Of a stretch of 5,783 nt of DNA, positions 1 to 5,482 are shown one piece after another (position 1 is the first letter of the stretch; every line of letters starts with the position of its first letter). The stretch is from Acidobacteriota bacterium. Lineage in GTDB: Bacteria; Acidobacteriota; Vicinamibacteria; Vicinamibacterales; JACQTH01. The notes under the pieces are model-generated. The model worked only from the letters and a program-made list of their open reading frames with translations, made no database searches and was not told the DNA's origin. The stretch covers positions 1 through 5,783 of the forward strand of contig JACQTH010000427.1 in NCBI GenBank assembly GCA_016210935.1, in the 5' to 3' direction. The position numbers and the translations under genes are program-made.

Positions 1-34
1 ATTTTTCTAGACCTGACCCCTCCTCGCCGACCCA

Positions 35-736
35 ATGACCTTCAGATCCGCCGTCGCGTGGAGCGGTGGCGTCGCCTTCCTGCTGTCACTTGGATATTCC
101 GTGTACTTCTATCTGGTCGCGCTCGGCGTCCCGTCGCTTACGCATCGCGACTGGGCTTACGCCTTTGGAATCGATGCCGCGCTGTTCAGCGGCTTCGCGC
201 TGCACCACAGCATCATGGCGCGAAGTGGGGCCAAAGCCCTCGTGGCCCGACTGATCCCGCCCGACCTCGAGCGGTCGATCTACGTCTGGATCGCCAGCGT
301 CTTGTTCTTTCTGACCTGCTGGCTGTGGCAGCCCATCGGGGGGCTCGTCTATCGGCATACCGGAGTCGGGCGGCTCCCCCATCTCGCCATTCAGATCGCC
401 GGGCTCTGGGTCATTGCGCGCGCCGCCCGCCTCCTGGATCCGCTGGATCTCGCCGGCATTCGCCAGATCAGGCCCGCCGGTCGCCGGCACACGCCGCCGA
501 TCTCGCGTCACGGGCCGTACGGCTTCGTCCGCCATCCGATTTATCTGGGATGGCTTCTCGTGACCTTCGGCGTGGCGACCATGACGGTCGACCGGCTGGT
601 CTTCGCGATGATCAGCGCGATCTACTTGATGGCGGCGATTCCCTTCGAAGAGGGATCGCTGCGGGAAGCCTTCGGCGACGAATACGTTCGGTACTGCCGG
701 CAAGTACGGTGGCGACTCTTCCCGGGCATCTGGTGA
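35..736 (+). CDS. Membrane methyltransferase, ICMT/NnrU/MddA-like
   Basis: A 233-residue integral membrane protein of the isoprenylcysteine carboxyl methyltransferase/PEMT superfamily, which transfers methyl from SAM at the membrane. Hydrophobic segments lie at roughly residues 9-31, 43-62, 83-105, 115-135 and a long stretch 169-205 that could be two helices. The C-terminal signature is clear: HGPYGFVRHPIYLG at 159-172 (RHPxY core) and FEEGSLREAFGDEYVRY from 204, the SAM-binding region of the family. The N-terminal half has an HHSIMAR stretch near 57-63 and an LERSIYVWIAS / WLWQPI stretch near 78-103. From memory these resemble methanethiol S-methyltransferase (MddA) and related uncharacterised proteins. 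The substrate (thiol, isoprenoid or lipid) cannot be read from the sequence. In-frame stops at 8-10 and 14-16 make the ATG at 35 the first possible start; no convincing Shine-Dalgarno sequence precedes it. It lies 94 nt upstream of lon, which seems to have its own promoter, so a shared function is not implied. Confidence 0.85.
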   Translation: MTFRSAVAWSGGVAFLLSLGYSVYFYLVALGVPSLTHRDWAYAFGIDAALFSGFALHHSIMARSGAKALVARLIPPDLERSIYVWIASVLFFLTCWLWQPIGGLVYRHTGVGRLPHLAIQIAGLWVIARAARLLDPLDLAGIRQIRPAGRRHTPPISRHGPYGFVRHPIYLGWLLVTFGVATMTVDRLVFAMISAIYLMAAIPFEEGSLREAFGDEYVRYCRQVRWRLFPGIW

Positions 737-766
737 CCCTTGAACCTTCTTCCCGAACTCCATTAC
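737..766 (+). promoter_or_regulatory. Candidate sigma-32 (heat-shock) promoter of lon
   Basis: Directly after the TGA of the upstream gene is CCCTTGAA (737-744), then 13 nt, then CTCCATTAC (758-766). The E. coli RpoH promoter consensus is CCCTTGAA, 13-17 nt, CCCCATWTA. The -35 element matches at all 8 positions, the spacing is in range, and the -10 element matches 6 of 9. E. coli lon belongs to the RpoH regulon, so the context fits. The start point would fall near 773, giving a leader of about 58 nt. The same region also gives a weaker sigma-70 reading (TTGAAC 740-745, 18 nt, TACTGT 764-769). Whether this organism has an RpoH with the same specificity is unknown. Confidence 0.5.
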
Positions 767-777
767 TGTGAACTAGG

Positions 778-824
778 GAAGCTGCGCGGTAGGCGGGAAT
801 CTGGACGGTTGGAGGCGCAGCTTC
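778..824 (+). promoter_or_regulatory. 10-bp inverted repeat around the lon ribosome binding site
   Basis: GAAGCTGCGC at 778-787 is the exact reverse complement of GCGCAGCTTC at 815-824, with 27 nt between them. In the mRNA this is a perfect 10-bp stem. It would begin a few bases after the predicted transcription start and end 6 nt before the ATG at 831. The only purine-rich Shine-Dalgarno candidate, GGAGG at 811-815, sits at the 3' edge of the loop and shares its last base with the stem. Its distance to the ATG (15 nt) is longer than usual, so access to the start may depend on this structure. It could be a translational switch such as an RNA thermometer, or a DNA operator. The repeat is seen directly; the function is inferred. 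Confidence 0.5.
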
Positions 825-830
825 ACTGCC

Positions 831-3329
831 ATGGCTGACGAGACGCACAAACCGCCGCCGCTGCCCGGCGAACTGCCGGTCCTTCCGCTGCTCAAGACGG
901 TCGTCTTTCCCCTGACGCTTCAGCCGCTGGCCGTCAATCGGCCGGTCTCGGTCGAATCGGTGAATCGCGCGCTCGCCTCCGATCGGATGCTGCTGTTCGT
1001 GATGCAGGAAGGCGAAGAGACCGACCCGCAGCCGGAGCATCTGAAGCGGGTGGGCACGGTCGGTCTCATCCGGCAGATGGCGAAAGGGCCGGCGGCCACG
1101 CACATCATCGTCGAAGGCGTCGCGCGCGCGCGGATCGAAGAGGCGTCGCGGACGGGCGCCGTCCTGAAAGCCAGAATCCGCGCGATCCCGGAACAGATCG
1201 AACGGACGCTCGAAGTCGAAGCCTACCACCGCCGGCTGAACGATCTGATCGAACGGGCGCTGTCGCAGGCCACGGGCTTCTCGCAGGAATTGCGCGGCAT
1301 CGTGATGAACATCACCGATCCGCTGCGCCTCGCGTATCTGATCGCGAGCATGCTCGACATGAAGGCCGACGACAAGCAGCGGTTCCTCGAGATCGACAGC
1401 CTCATCGTCAAGCTGCAGGCAATTGCCGACGCGCTGGCTCGCGAAGTCGAGCTGCTGGAACTCAAGGGCAAGATCGAATCCCAGGCCGAAAAGGAAATGT
1501 CGCAGGCGCAGCGGCAGTACTTCCTGCGGCAGCAGCTGAAGGCGATTCAGGAAGAGCTGGGCGAGGCCGAAGGCGGCGAGACCAAGGAACTGCGGACGCG
1601 CGTTGAAGACGCGAAGCTGCCGGAGAACGTCGCGTCGGTCGCGTTTCGCGAGATCGATCGGCTGGAGCGCATGACGCCGGCCTCGCCCGAATACCAGATG
1701 ATTCGGACGTATCTCGACTGGATTCTCGACATCCCCTGGAATGTCACCACCGACGATCGGCTGGATCCGGTGGAAGCGCGTCGTGTGCTCGACGAAGACC
1801 ACTACGACCTCGACAAAGTCAAGGAACGGATTGTCGAGTACCTGGCCGTGCTGAAGCTCAAAGGCGACATGAAGGGCCCGATTCTCTGCTTCGCCGGGCC
1901 GCCGGGAGTCGGCAAGACCTCACTCGGCCAGTCGATTGCGCGGGCGATGAGCCGGAAGTTCGTCAGGATTTCGCTCGGCGGCGTTCGAGACGAGGCGGAA
2001 ATCCGGGGCCATCGGCGAACCTACATCGGGGCGCTGCCGGGACGGATTGTGCAGGCGCTGAAGCAGGCGGGCTCGGTGAACCCCGTGTTCATGCTCGACG
2101 AGATCGACAAGGTCAGCGCGGGATTTCAGGGCGATCCGGCCGCCGCGCTGCTGGAGGTCCTCGATCCGGCGCAGAACAACACGTTTCGCGACCATTACCT
2201 CGAGGTCACGCTCGATCTGTCGCGTGTCCTGTTCATCACGACGGCGAACCACCTCGGCCCCGTGCATCCGGCGCTGCTCGATCGGATGGAAGTCATCACG
2301 CTGTCGGGATACACGGAGGAGGAAAAGGCCCACATCGCGCGCCAATACCTGATTCCGCGGCAGCTTCGCGAGCACGGGCTGCAGCCGGGGGCCGTCGCCT
2401 TCACCGACGCGGCGCTCTCGCGCATCATCTCCGAGTACACGCGGGAATCGGGCGTGAGGAATCTCGAGCGGCAGATCGGCACGATCGCGCGAAAGGTCGC
2501 CGCGCGCGTCGCGATGACCCAGACGCCACCGGCGCCGCCGACGCCGGCGGCTGCACCCGAGCCGCCGCCACCGGGCACGCCGCCCTTCGACCACGCTCAG
2601 GGCGCCCCGAGCGGTAGTCGAGGGACGCCGTCCACCGCGCCGCTGCTCCCGGCGGCGCCGACCATCGCCGAGCCCGTGGCCCACATCGACGCGGCGCAGA
2701 TCGCCGAGTACCTCGGCGTCCCGCGATTCCGCCGCGAAGTCGAGTTCCGGACGTCGCGACCGGGGGTCGCGACCGGCGTCGCGTGGACCGAAACCGGCGG
2801 CGACGTCCTGTTCATCGAAGCCAGCCTGATTCCGGGCGGCAAAGAGAACATCGTGCTGACCGGTCAACTGGGAAACGTCATGCAGGAATCGGCCAAGGCG
2901 GCGGTCAGTCACATCCGCGCAGCGGCGCGCGAGCTGCATATCCCGCCGGATTTTCTCGAGCACCACGATCTGCACGTGCACGTGCCGGCGGGCGCGATCC
3001 CGAAGGACGGCCCCTCGGCGGGGGTCACGATGGCGACGGCCATCCTGTCAGCGGTCCGAAACGAGCCCGTCCGGCAGGATGTGGCGATGACCGGCGAAAT
3101 CACGCTGAGCGGCCTGGTCCTGCCGGTCGGCGGCATTCGCGAGAAGGCCCTCGCCGCCCGGCGCCAGGGTCTGAAGACGTTCATCCTGCCCGAGCGCAAC
3201 AGCCCCGACCTCGCCGATCTCCCCGAGGAGGTACGCCACGACATGGATTTTGTTCCCGTCAGCACGCTCGAAGAAGTGCTGAAGGTGGCGCTGCCGGTAG
3301 CGGAAGAAACCCTTCAACGTAGAACGTAA
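831..3329 (+). CDS. lon: ATP-dependent Lon protease (LonA, S16 family)
   Basis: An 832-residue cytoplasmic AAA+ serine protease that unfolds and degrades misfolded and regulatory proteins as a homohexamer. The LAN substrate-binding domain starts at about residue 15 (PVLPLLKTVVFP) and a coiled-coil stretch runs about 210-250. The AAA+ module has Walker A GPPGVGKT at 356-363, Walker B VFMLDEID at 419-426, sensor-1 Asn473 and a probable arginine finger Arg485. The protease domain has the KDGPSAG motif with catalytic Ser729 and the partner Lys772. Their 43-residue spacing equals that of E. coli Ser679/Lys722. Walker A Lys362 has the same number as in E. coli, while the catalytic Ser is shifted by 50. 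The extra length is therefore an insert between the AAA+ lid and the protease domain, about residues 564-614, rich in Pro and Ala; part of it is encoded by a REP-type palindrome. All catalytic residues are present, so the enzyme should be active. The last three codons and the stop lie in a heptanucleotide repeat. The ATG at 831 is preceded by GGAGG 15 nt away; an in-frame stop at 774-776 bars a much longer form. Confidence 0.98.
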   Translation: MADETHKPPPLPGELPVLPLLKTVVFPLTLQPLAVNRPVSVESVNRALASDRMLLFVMQEGEETDPQPEHLKRVGTVGLIRQMAKGPAATHIIVEGVARARIEEASRTGAVLKARIRAIPEQIERTLEVEAYHRRLNDLIERALSQATGFSQELRGIVMNITDPLRLAYLIASMLDMKADDKQRFLEIDSLIVKLQAIADALAREVELLELKGKIESQAEKEMSQAQRQYFLRQQLKAIQEELGEAEGGETKELRTRVEDAKLPENVASVAFREIDRLERMTPASPEYQMIRTYLDWILDIPWNVTTDDRLDPVEARRVLDEDHYDLDKVKERIVEYLAVLKLKGDMKGPILCFAGPPGVGKTSLGQSIARAMSRKFVRISLGGVRDEAEIRGHRRTYIGALPGRIVQALKQAGSVNPVFMLDEIDKVSAGFQGDPAAALLEVLDPAQNNTFRDHYLEVTLDLSRVLFITTANHLGPVHPALLDRMEVITLSGYTEEEKAHIARQYLIPRQLREHGLQPGAVAFTDAALSRIISEYTRESGVRNLERQIGTIARKVAARVAMTQTPPAPPTPAAAPEPPPPGTPPFDHAQGAPSGSRGTPSTAPLLPAAPTIAEPVAHIDAAQIAEYLGVPRFRREVEFRTSRPGVATGVAWTETGGDVLFIEASLIPGGKENIVLTGQLGNVMQESAKAAVSHIRAAARELHIPPDFLEHHDLHVHVPAGAIPKDGPSAGVTMATAILSAVRNEPVRQDVAMTGEITLSGLVLPVGGIREKALAARRQGLKTFILPERNSPDLADLPEEVRHDMDFVPVSTLEEVLKVALPVAEETLQRRT
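2583..2624. repeat. REP-type imperfect palindrome inside lon
   Basis: The left arm CCCTTCGACCACGCTC (2583-2598) and the right arm GAGCGGTAGTCGAGGG (2609-2624) are near reverse complements: about 14 of 17 aligned positions pair, with one-base gaps. They enclose a 10-nt loop. The core resembles the dispersed CCCTTCGAC-NN-GCTCAGGG / CCCTGAGC-NN-GTCGAAGGG palindromes that recur between genes in several GC-rich bacterial phyla. Here it is in frame within lon and encodes PFDHAQGAPSGSRG from residue 585. It lies entirely inside the linker insert between the ATPase and protease domains. The family assignment is from memory of such elements; copies elsewhere in the genome cannot be seen from this window. 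Confidence 0.6.
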
Positions 3330-3382
3330 AATGTAGAACGTAAGAAGAGACCTTCCGTTTTACGTGTTCCGTTCTACGTTTT
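3317..3382. repeat. Heptanucleotide inverted-repeat array A (lon 3' end)
   Basis: Four consecutive 7-nt units, ACGTAGA, ACGTAAA, ATGTAGA and ACGTAAG, fill 3317-3344. After about 10 nt, four units of an oppositely oriented series, CCGTTTT, ACGTGTT, CCGTTCT and ACGTTTT, fill 3355-3382. The two tracts are partly reverse complementary: 3327-3340 pairs with 3370-3383 over 14 positions, with one G-U wobble. The left tract supplies the last three sense codons (Arg-Arg-Thr) and the stop of lon. The right tract ends 9 nt before the TTG start of the next gene. A 7-nt period is unlike a coding or CRISPR repeat; it recalls the heptameric short tandem repeats known from cyanobacteria. Confidence 0.75.
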
Positions 3383-3389
3383 ATTCTTT
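3327..3389 (+). terminator. Probable intrinsic terminator of lon
   Basis: The 14-bp stem formed by 3327-3340 and 3370-3383 has one G-U pair and encloses a 29-nt loop that can pair a little further. It starts exactly at the lon TAA and is followed by a T-rich run on the + strand (through TTATTCTTTCTTT, to 3393). This matches the stem plus U-tract layout of an intrinsic terminator, although the stem is A/T-rich and the loop is long. Its tail lies against the next start codon, so complete termination here would leave the downstream gene without an obvious promoter. Confidence 0.5.
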
Positions 3390-3391
3390 CT

Positions 3392-4531
3392 TTGTCCCTC
3401 TGCCTCGTCTTCTACATCTCGGGCCACGGCTTCGGTCACGCCGCCCGGTCGATTGAAGTCATCAACGCCATTCTGGCGTCGAATCCCGCCACGAAGATCG
3501 TTGTCAGAACCAGCGCCGCCCGCTGGCTCTTCGATCTCACCGTCCGCGGTTCCGTTCAGTTTCACGAATACGAATGCGACACAGGCGTCTACCAGCTCGA
3601 CAGCCTGCATCTCGACGAACAGAAGACGCTGGACCGCGCGCGCAGGTTTTACCGCACGTTCGACGCACGCGCGGACGCGGAAGCCGGATTTCTACAGCGA
3701 GCCGGCGCGACGGTTGTCGCCGCTGATATGCCGCCACTGGCGTTTGCGGCTGCGGCCCGGGCGGATGTGCCGTCCGTGGCGCTCGGCAATTTCACGTGGG
3801 ATTGGATCTATCAGGATTACGTGGAGCGCGAGCCCGCGGGCGCCTCGCGCGAGTTTCTGCGGACAATCGGAGCGGCGTATGGAAAAGCGACGCTGGTCCT
3901 GCGCTTGCCGATGTGGGGCGGCTTCGACGCCTTCAGCGCGCCAATCGTCGATATTCCGTTTGTGGCGAGGCATGCCCGGCATGACCCTGCCGAAACCCGA
4001 CGCGTGGCGGGAATTCCCGATGGAAGGCCGCTCGTCTTCATCTCGTTCGGGGGTCACGACATCAAGGCGCTGGATCTCGCCGCCCTTGCGCGCCTCGACC
4101 GCTACACGATTGTGATGACCGGTCCAACCCGGCGCGCCGACGTTCCCGAGGGCCTCGTGTGGGTCGATGAAGTGCATCTGCACCAGCAGGGGTTCCGGTA
4201 CGAGGATCTCGTGCGCGCCTGCGATGTGGTCGTGACGAAACCGGGTTACGGGATCATCGCGGAATGTCTGGCGAACACAACGGCGATGCTCTACACGTCG
4301 CGCGGGCGGTTTCGTGAGTACCCCGTCCTCATCAAGGCGATGCCGAAGTTTCTCCGGTGCCGGTTCATCGGTCAGCTGGCGCTTCAGCGAGGTGAGTGGG
4401 AAGAGGCGCTCGAGACGTTGCTCGCCCAGCCCGCGCCTGCCCAACGGCCTCCAACCAACGGCGCGGAAGTCGCCGCCGCGCGGATTGTCGCGTTGTCAAG
4501 TGGCCAGTGGTCAGTGGCCAGTGGCCAGTGA
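3392..4531 (+). CDS. GT-B glycosyltransferase-like protein (ARA1 N-domain-like)
   Basis: A 379-residue soluble protein with the look of a MurG-like GT-B fold. The N-terminal glycine-rich loop ISGHGFGHAARS (9-20) begins the first Rossmann domain. Asp112 lies in a VVAADMPPLA stretch, followed by NFTWDWIYQDY (133-143). The C-terminal domain carries TKPGYGIIAE at 282-291, the usual place of nucleotide-sugar donor binding. Order and wording of these motifs closely resemble, from memory, the N-terminal half of Arabidopsis L-arabinokinase ARA1 (TGHGFGHATR, NFSWDFIY, GKIGYGTVSE). The C-terminal GHMP sugar kinase domain of ARA1 is absent, and no kinase follows. Donor, acceptor and even catalytic activity are unknown. 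TTG at 3392 is the only usual start codon between the upstream in-frame stop (3341-3343) and the conserved loop, leaving only 8 residues before it. No Shine-Dalgarno sequence is visible. The last ten or so residues (SGQWSVASGQ) are translated heptanucleotide repeat and are probably not part of the fold. Confidence 0.8.
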   Translation: MSLCLVFYISGHGFGHAARSIEVINAILASNPATKIVVRTSAARWLFDLTVRGSVQFHEYECDTGVYQLDSLHLDEQKTLDRARRFYRTFDARADAEAGFLQRAGATVVAADMPPLAFAAAARADVPSVALGNFTWDWIYQDYVEREPAGASREFLRTIGAAYGKATLVLRLPMWGGFDAFSAPIVDIPFVARHARHDPAETRRVAGIPDGRPLVFISFGGHDIKALDLAALARLDRYTIVMTGPTRRADVPEGLVWVDEVHLHQQGFRYEDLVRACDVVVTKPGYGIIAECLANTTAMLYTSRGRFREYPVLIKAMPKFLRCRFIGQLALQRGEWEEALETLLAQPAPAQRPPTNGAEVAAARIVALSSGQWSVASGQ

Positions 4532-4604
4532 AACCAGGAGCCAGTCCGTCTCCGCCACACCTCTCCGAAAGCCACAACTGGCTACTGGCAACCGGCTACT
4601 GACC
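4498..4604. repeat. Heptanucleotide inverted-repeat array B (between convergent genes)
   Basis: Five 7-nt units, AAGTGGC, CAGTGGT, CAGTGGC, CAGTGGC and CAGTGAA, fill 4498-4532. An opposite series of four, ACTGGCT, ACTGGCA, ACCGGCT and ACTGACC, fills 4577-4604. The left tract codes the C-terminal tail and stop of the glycosyltransferase-like gene. The right tract ends one base before the stop codon region of the convergent methyltransferase gene. The unit is unrelated to that of array A, but the layout is the same: about four heptads per arm, inverted, at a gene end. The roughly 44 nt between the tracts hold only partial echoes of the unit. Confidence 0.8.
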
Positions 4605-4607
4605 ACT
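4506..4607. terminator. Long hairpin between convergent genes, possible bidirectional terminator
   Basis: Bases 4506-4529 and 4584-4607 can pair at 21 of 24 positions, including a perfect 10-bp block (AGTGGTCAGT with ACTGACCACT). The loop is 54 nt. The position, spanning both stop codons of two convergent genes, suits a transcription barrier in either direction. There is only a short T-rich run after it on the + strand (ATTCCTTTG) and none on the - strand, so termination is inferred from position and stem strength alone. Confidence 0.35.
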
Positions 4608-5307
4608 ATTCCTTTGTGCAGGTCACCAGCGACCAGATCTTCGGGAAGTTCACCTTCTCGATCGACTCCGGCCTCAATTCGGCCTGGGCGAGGAAGGCCG
4701 GGAGATCGAGATCCGATTTGAATCCGATGTGCACGGTGAAGGGCGACAGACCGCGCTCGACGCGCGACAGAATCGGATTCGGGCTCCGGAAGTGGTTCAA
4801 CACGACAATCCGGCCGCCGGTGCGGCTGACGCGCTTCATCTCGCGCGCGACCTTGACCGGATCGGGGACGACGCTGATGAGATACGGGGCGTAGACGATA
4901 TCGAACGACTCGTCACGGAACCGCAGATCTGCCGCGTCCATTTGAAAGAGGCGGACGTTGCGAAGGCACTGGCGCGCCACCCGATCTCGCGCCTTTTCCA
5001 GCATCGAGTCGGACAAATCGATGCCGGTGATCGAGCAGTCGCGGGGATAGAGACCGATATTGATGCCGGTCCCGACGCCGACTTCGAGAATGCGGGCGCC
5101 GGGAACGAGCGCCATCCGCTGAATCGCCTGCAGGCGCCCCGGGTGAAGCGCCGGTCCGAATATCAGGTCGTAGACCGAGGCCAGCTTCTCGTACACGCCC
5201 TCGACGAAGTCGTTCTCGACAGCCGTGACGGAGAGCGCCCGCGAGCCGACGTCGGACCCGCCCACGATTTCGTCGGTTCTGCGCCGATCGGTATCGAATA
5301 AGGTCAT
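4606..5307 (-). CDS. PmtA-like SAM methyltransferase (probable phosphatidylethanolamine N-methyltransferase)
   Basis: A 233-residue class I (Rossmann-fold) methyltransferase. SAM-binding motif I is ILEVGVGTG at 73-81, motif II is GIDLS at 95-99, and the adenine-contacting acidic motif is MDAADL at 123-128. YDLIFGPALHPGR at 46-58, the ISVVPDP stretch at 144-150 and LNHF at 170-173 resemble the Rhodobacter sphaeroides PmtA family, which methylates phosphatidylethanolamine toward phosphatidylcholine at the inner membrane surface. UbiE-like or other small-molecule methyltransferases share the fold, so the substrate is probable, not certain. There are no membrane segments, as expected. The about 35 residues before the conserved part are poorly conserved-looking. 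The ATG at 5307 has no clear Shine-Dalgarno sequence, and a GTG at codon 15 is an alternative start. The gene is convergent with the glycosyltransferase-like gene and lies 175 nt downstream of the MTHFR-type gene on the same strand. Confidence 0.8.
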   Translation of the reverse strand: MTLFDTDRRRTDEIVGGSDVGSRALSVTAVENDFVEGVYEKLASVYDLIFGPALHPGRLQAIQRMALVPGARILEVGVGTGINIGLYPRDCSITGIDLSDSMLEKARDRVARQCLRNVRLFQMDAADLRFRDESFDIVYAPYLISVVPDPVKVAREMKRVSRTGGRIVVLNHFRSPNPILSRVERGLSPFTVHIGFKSDLDLPAFLAQAELRPESIEKVNFPKIWSLVTCTKE

Positions 5308-5317
5308 TGTTTAGTTT

Positions 5318-5341
5318 GCGGCGGGGCCCCACCCCCGCCGC
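5318..5341 (-). promoter_or_regulatory. GC-rich perfect hairpin in the leader of the PmtA-like gene
   Basis: On the + strand GCGGCGGGG (5318-5326) and CCCCGCCGC (5333-5341) form a perfect 9-bp all-G/C stem with a 6-nt loop. The stem ends 10 nt before the ATG of the - strand gene, where a ribosome binding site would normally sit. A second, imperfect repeat lies next to it (5344-5351 with 5366-5376). On the - strand the stem is followed by an A-rich stretch, not a T-run, so it does not look like an intrinsic terminator of the MTHFR-type gene. It may restrain translation; no known riboswitch was recognised. Confidence 0.4.
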
Positions 5342-5439
5342 CTACCACGGCTCGCTTGATCGCTCGCCGCGGTGGTTCGGAAGAACGATCCGCTTAGTGG
5401 CGACAGCCTGCTCTCAGTAGGGCTCCGGCAAACTTCGCG

Positions 5440-5468
5440 ACTATATATCTCCGGCCGTCAACCCACAA
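5440..5468 (-). promoter_or_regulatory. Weak candidate sigma-70 promoter for the PmtA-like gene
   Basis: Read on the - strand, TTGTGG (5468-5463) is followed after exactly 17 nt by TATAGT (5445-5440). The -10 element matches TATAAT at 5 of 6 positions and the -35 element matches TTGACA at only 3 of 6. It lies just past the stop of the MTHFR-type gene in the only markedly A/T-rich patch of this gap. Transcription would start near 5433, with a leader of about 126 nt that includes the GC-rich hairpins. Confidence 0.3.
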
Positions 5469-5482
5469 GCGCAAATTGGCTG

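Noticed and set aside
1..34. Start of an upstream or longer first gene
   Set aside because: The frame of the first gene is closed by stops at 8-10 and 14-16, and the 34 nt are too short to show a promoter or another gene.
58..771. An alternative + strand frame overlapping the first gene
   Set aside because: It is Arg/Pro/Ser-rich without membrane segments or motifs, whereas the chosen frame has the clear RHPxY methyltransferase signature.
737..830. CIRCE (HrcA) operator before lon
   Set aside because: No TTAGCACTC...GAGTGCTAA inverted repeat is present; the inverted repeat found has a different sequence and spacing.
612..1802. A long open frame on the - strand opposite lon (396 codons)
   Set aside because: It is antisense to the well-identified Lon N-domain, is full of Arg/Gln/Asp-rich low-complexity sequence, and has no recognisable motif. 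Long antisense frames are expected in GC-rich genes.
1920..2981. A second long - strand open frame opposite lon (353 codons)
   Set aside because: Same reason: it mirrors the lon codon pattern, is Arg/Gly-rich, and shows no domain signature.
3317..4607. CRISPR array
   Set aside because: The repeat units are 7 nt, contiguous and without spacers, and there are no cas genes.
4729..5301. A + strand open frame opposite the PmtA-like gene
   Set aside because: The - strand frame has all class I methyltransferase motifs in order; the + strand frame has none.
5406..5424. Small inverted repeat AGCCTGCT / AGTAGGGCT as a terminator of the MTHFR-type gene
   Set aside because: The arms pair imperfectly, the stem is short, and no T-run follows on the - strand.
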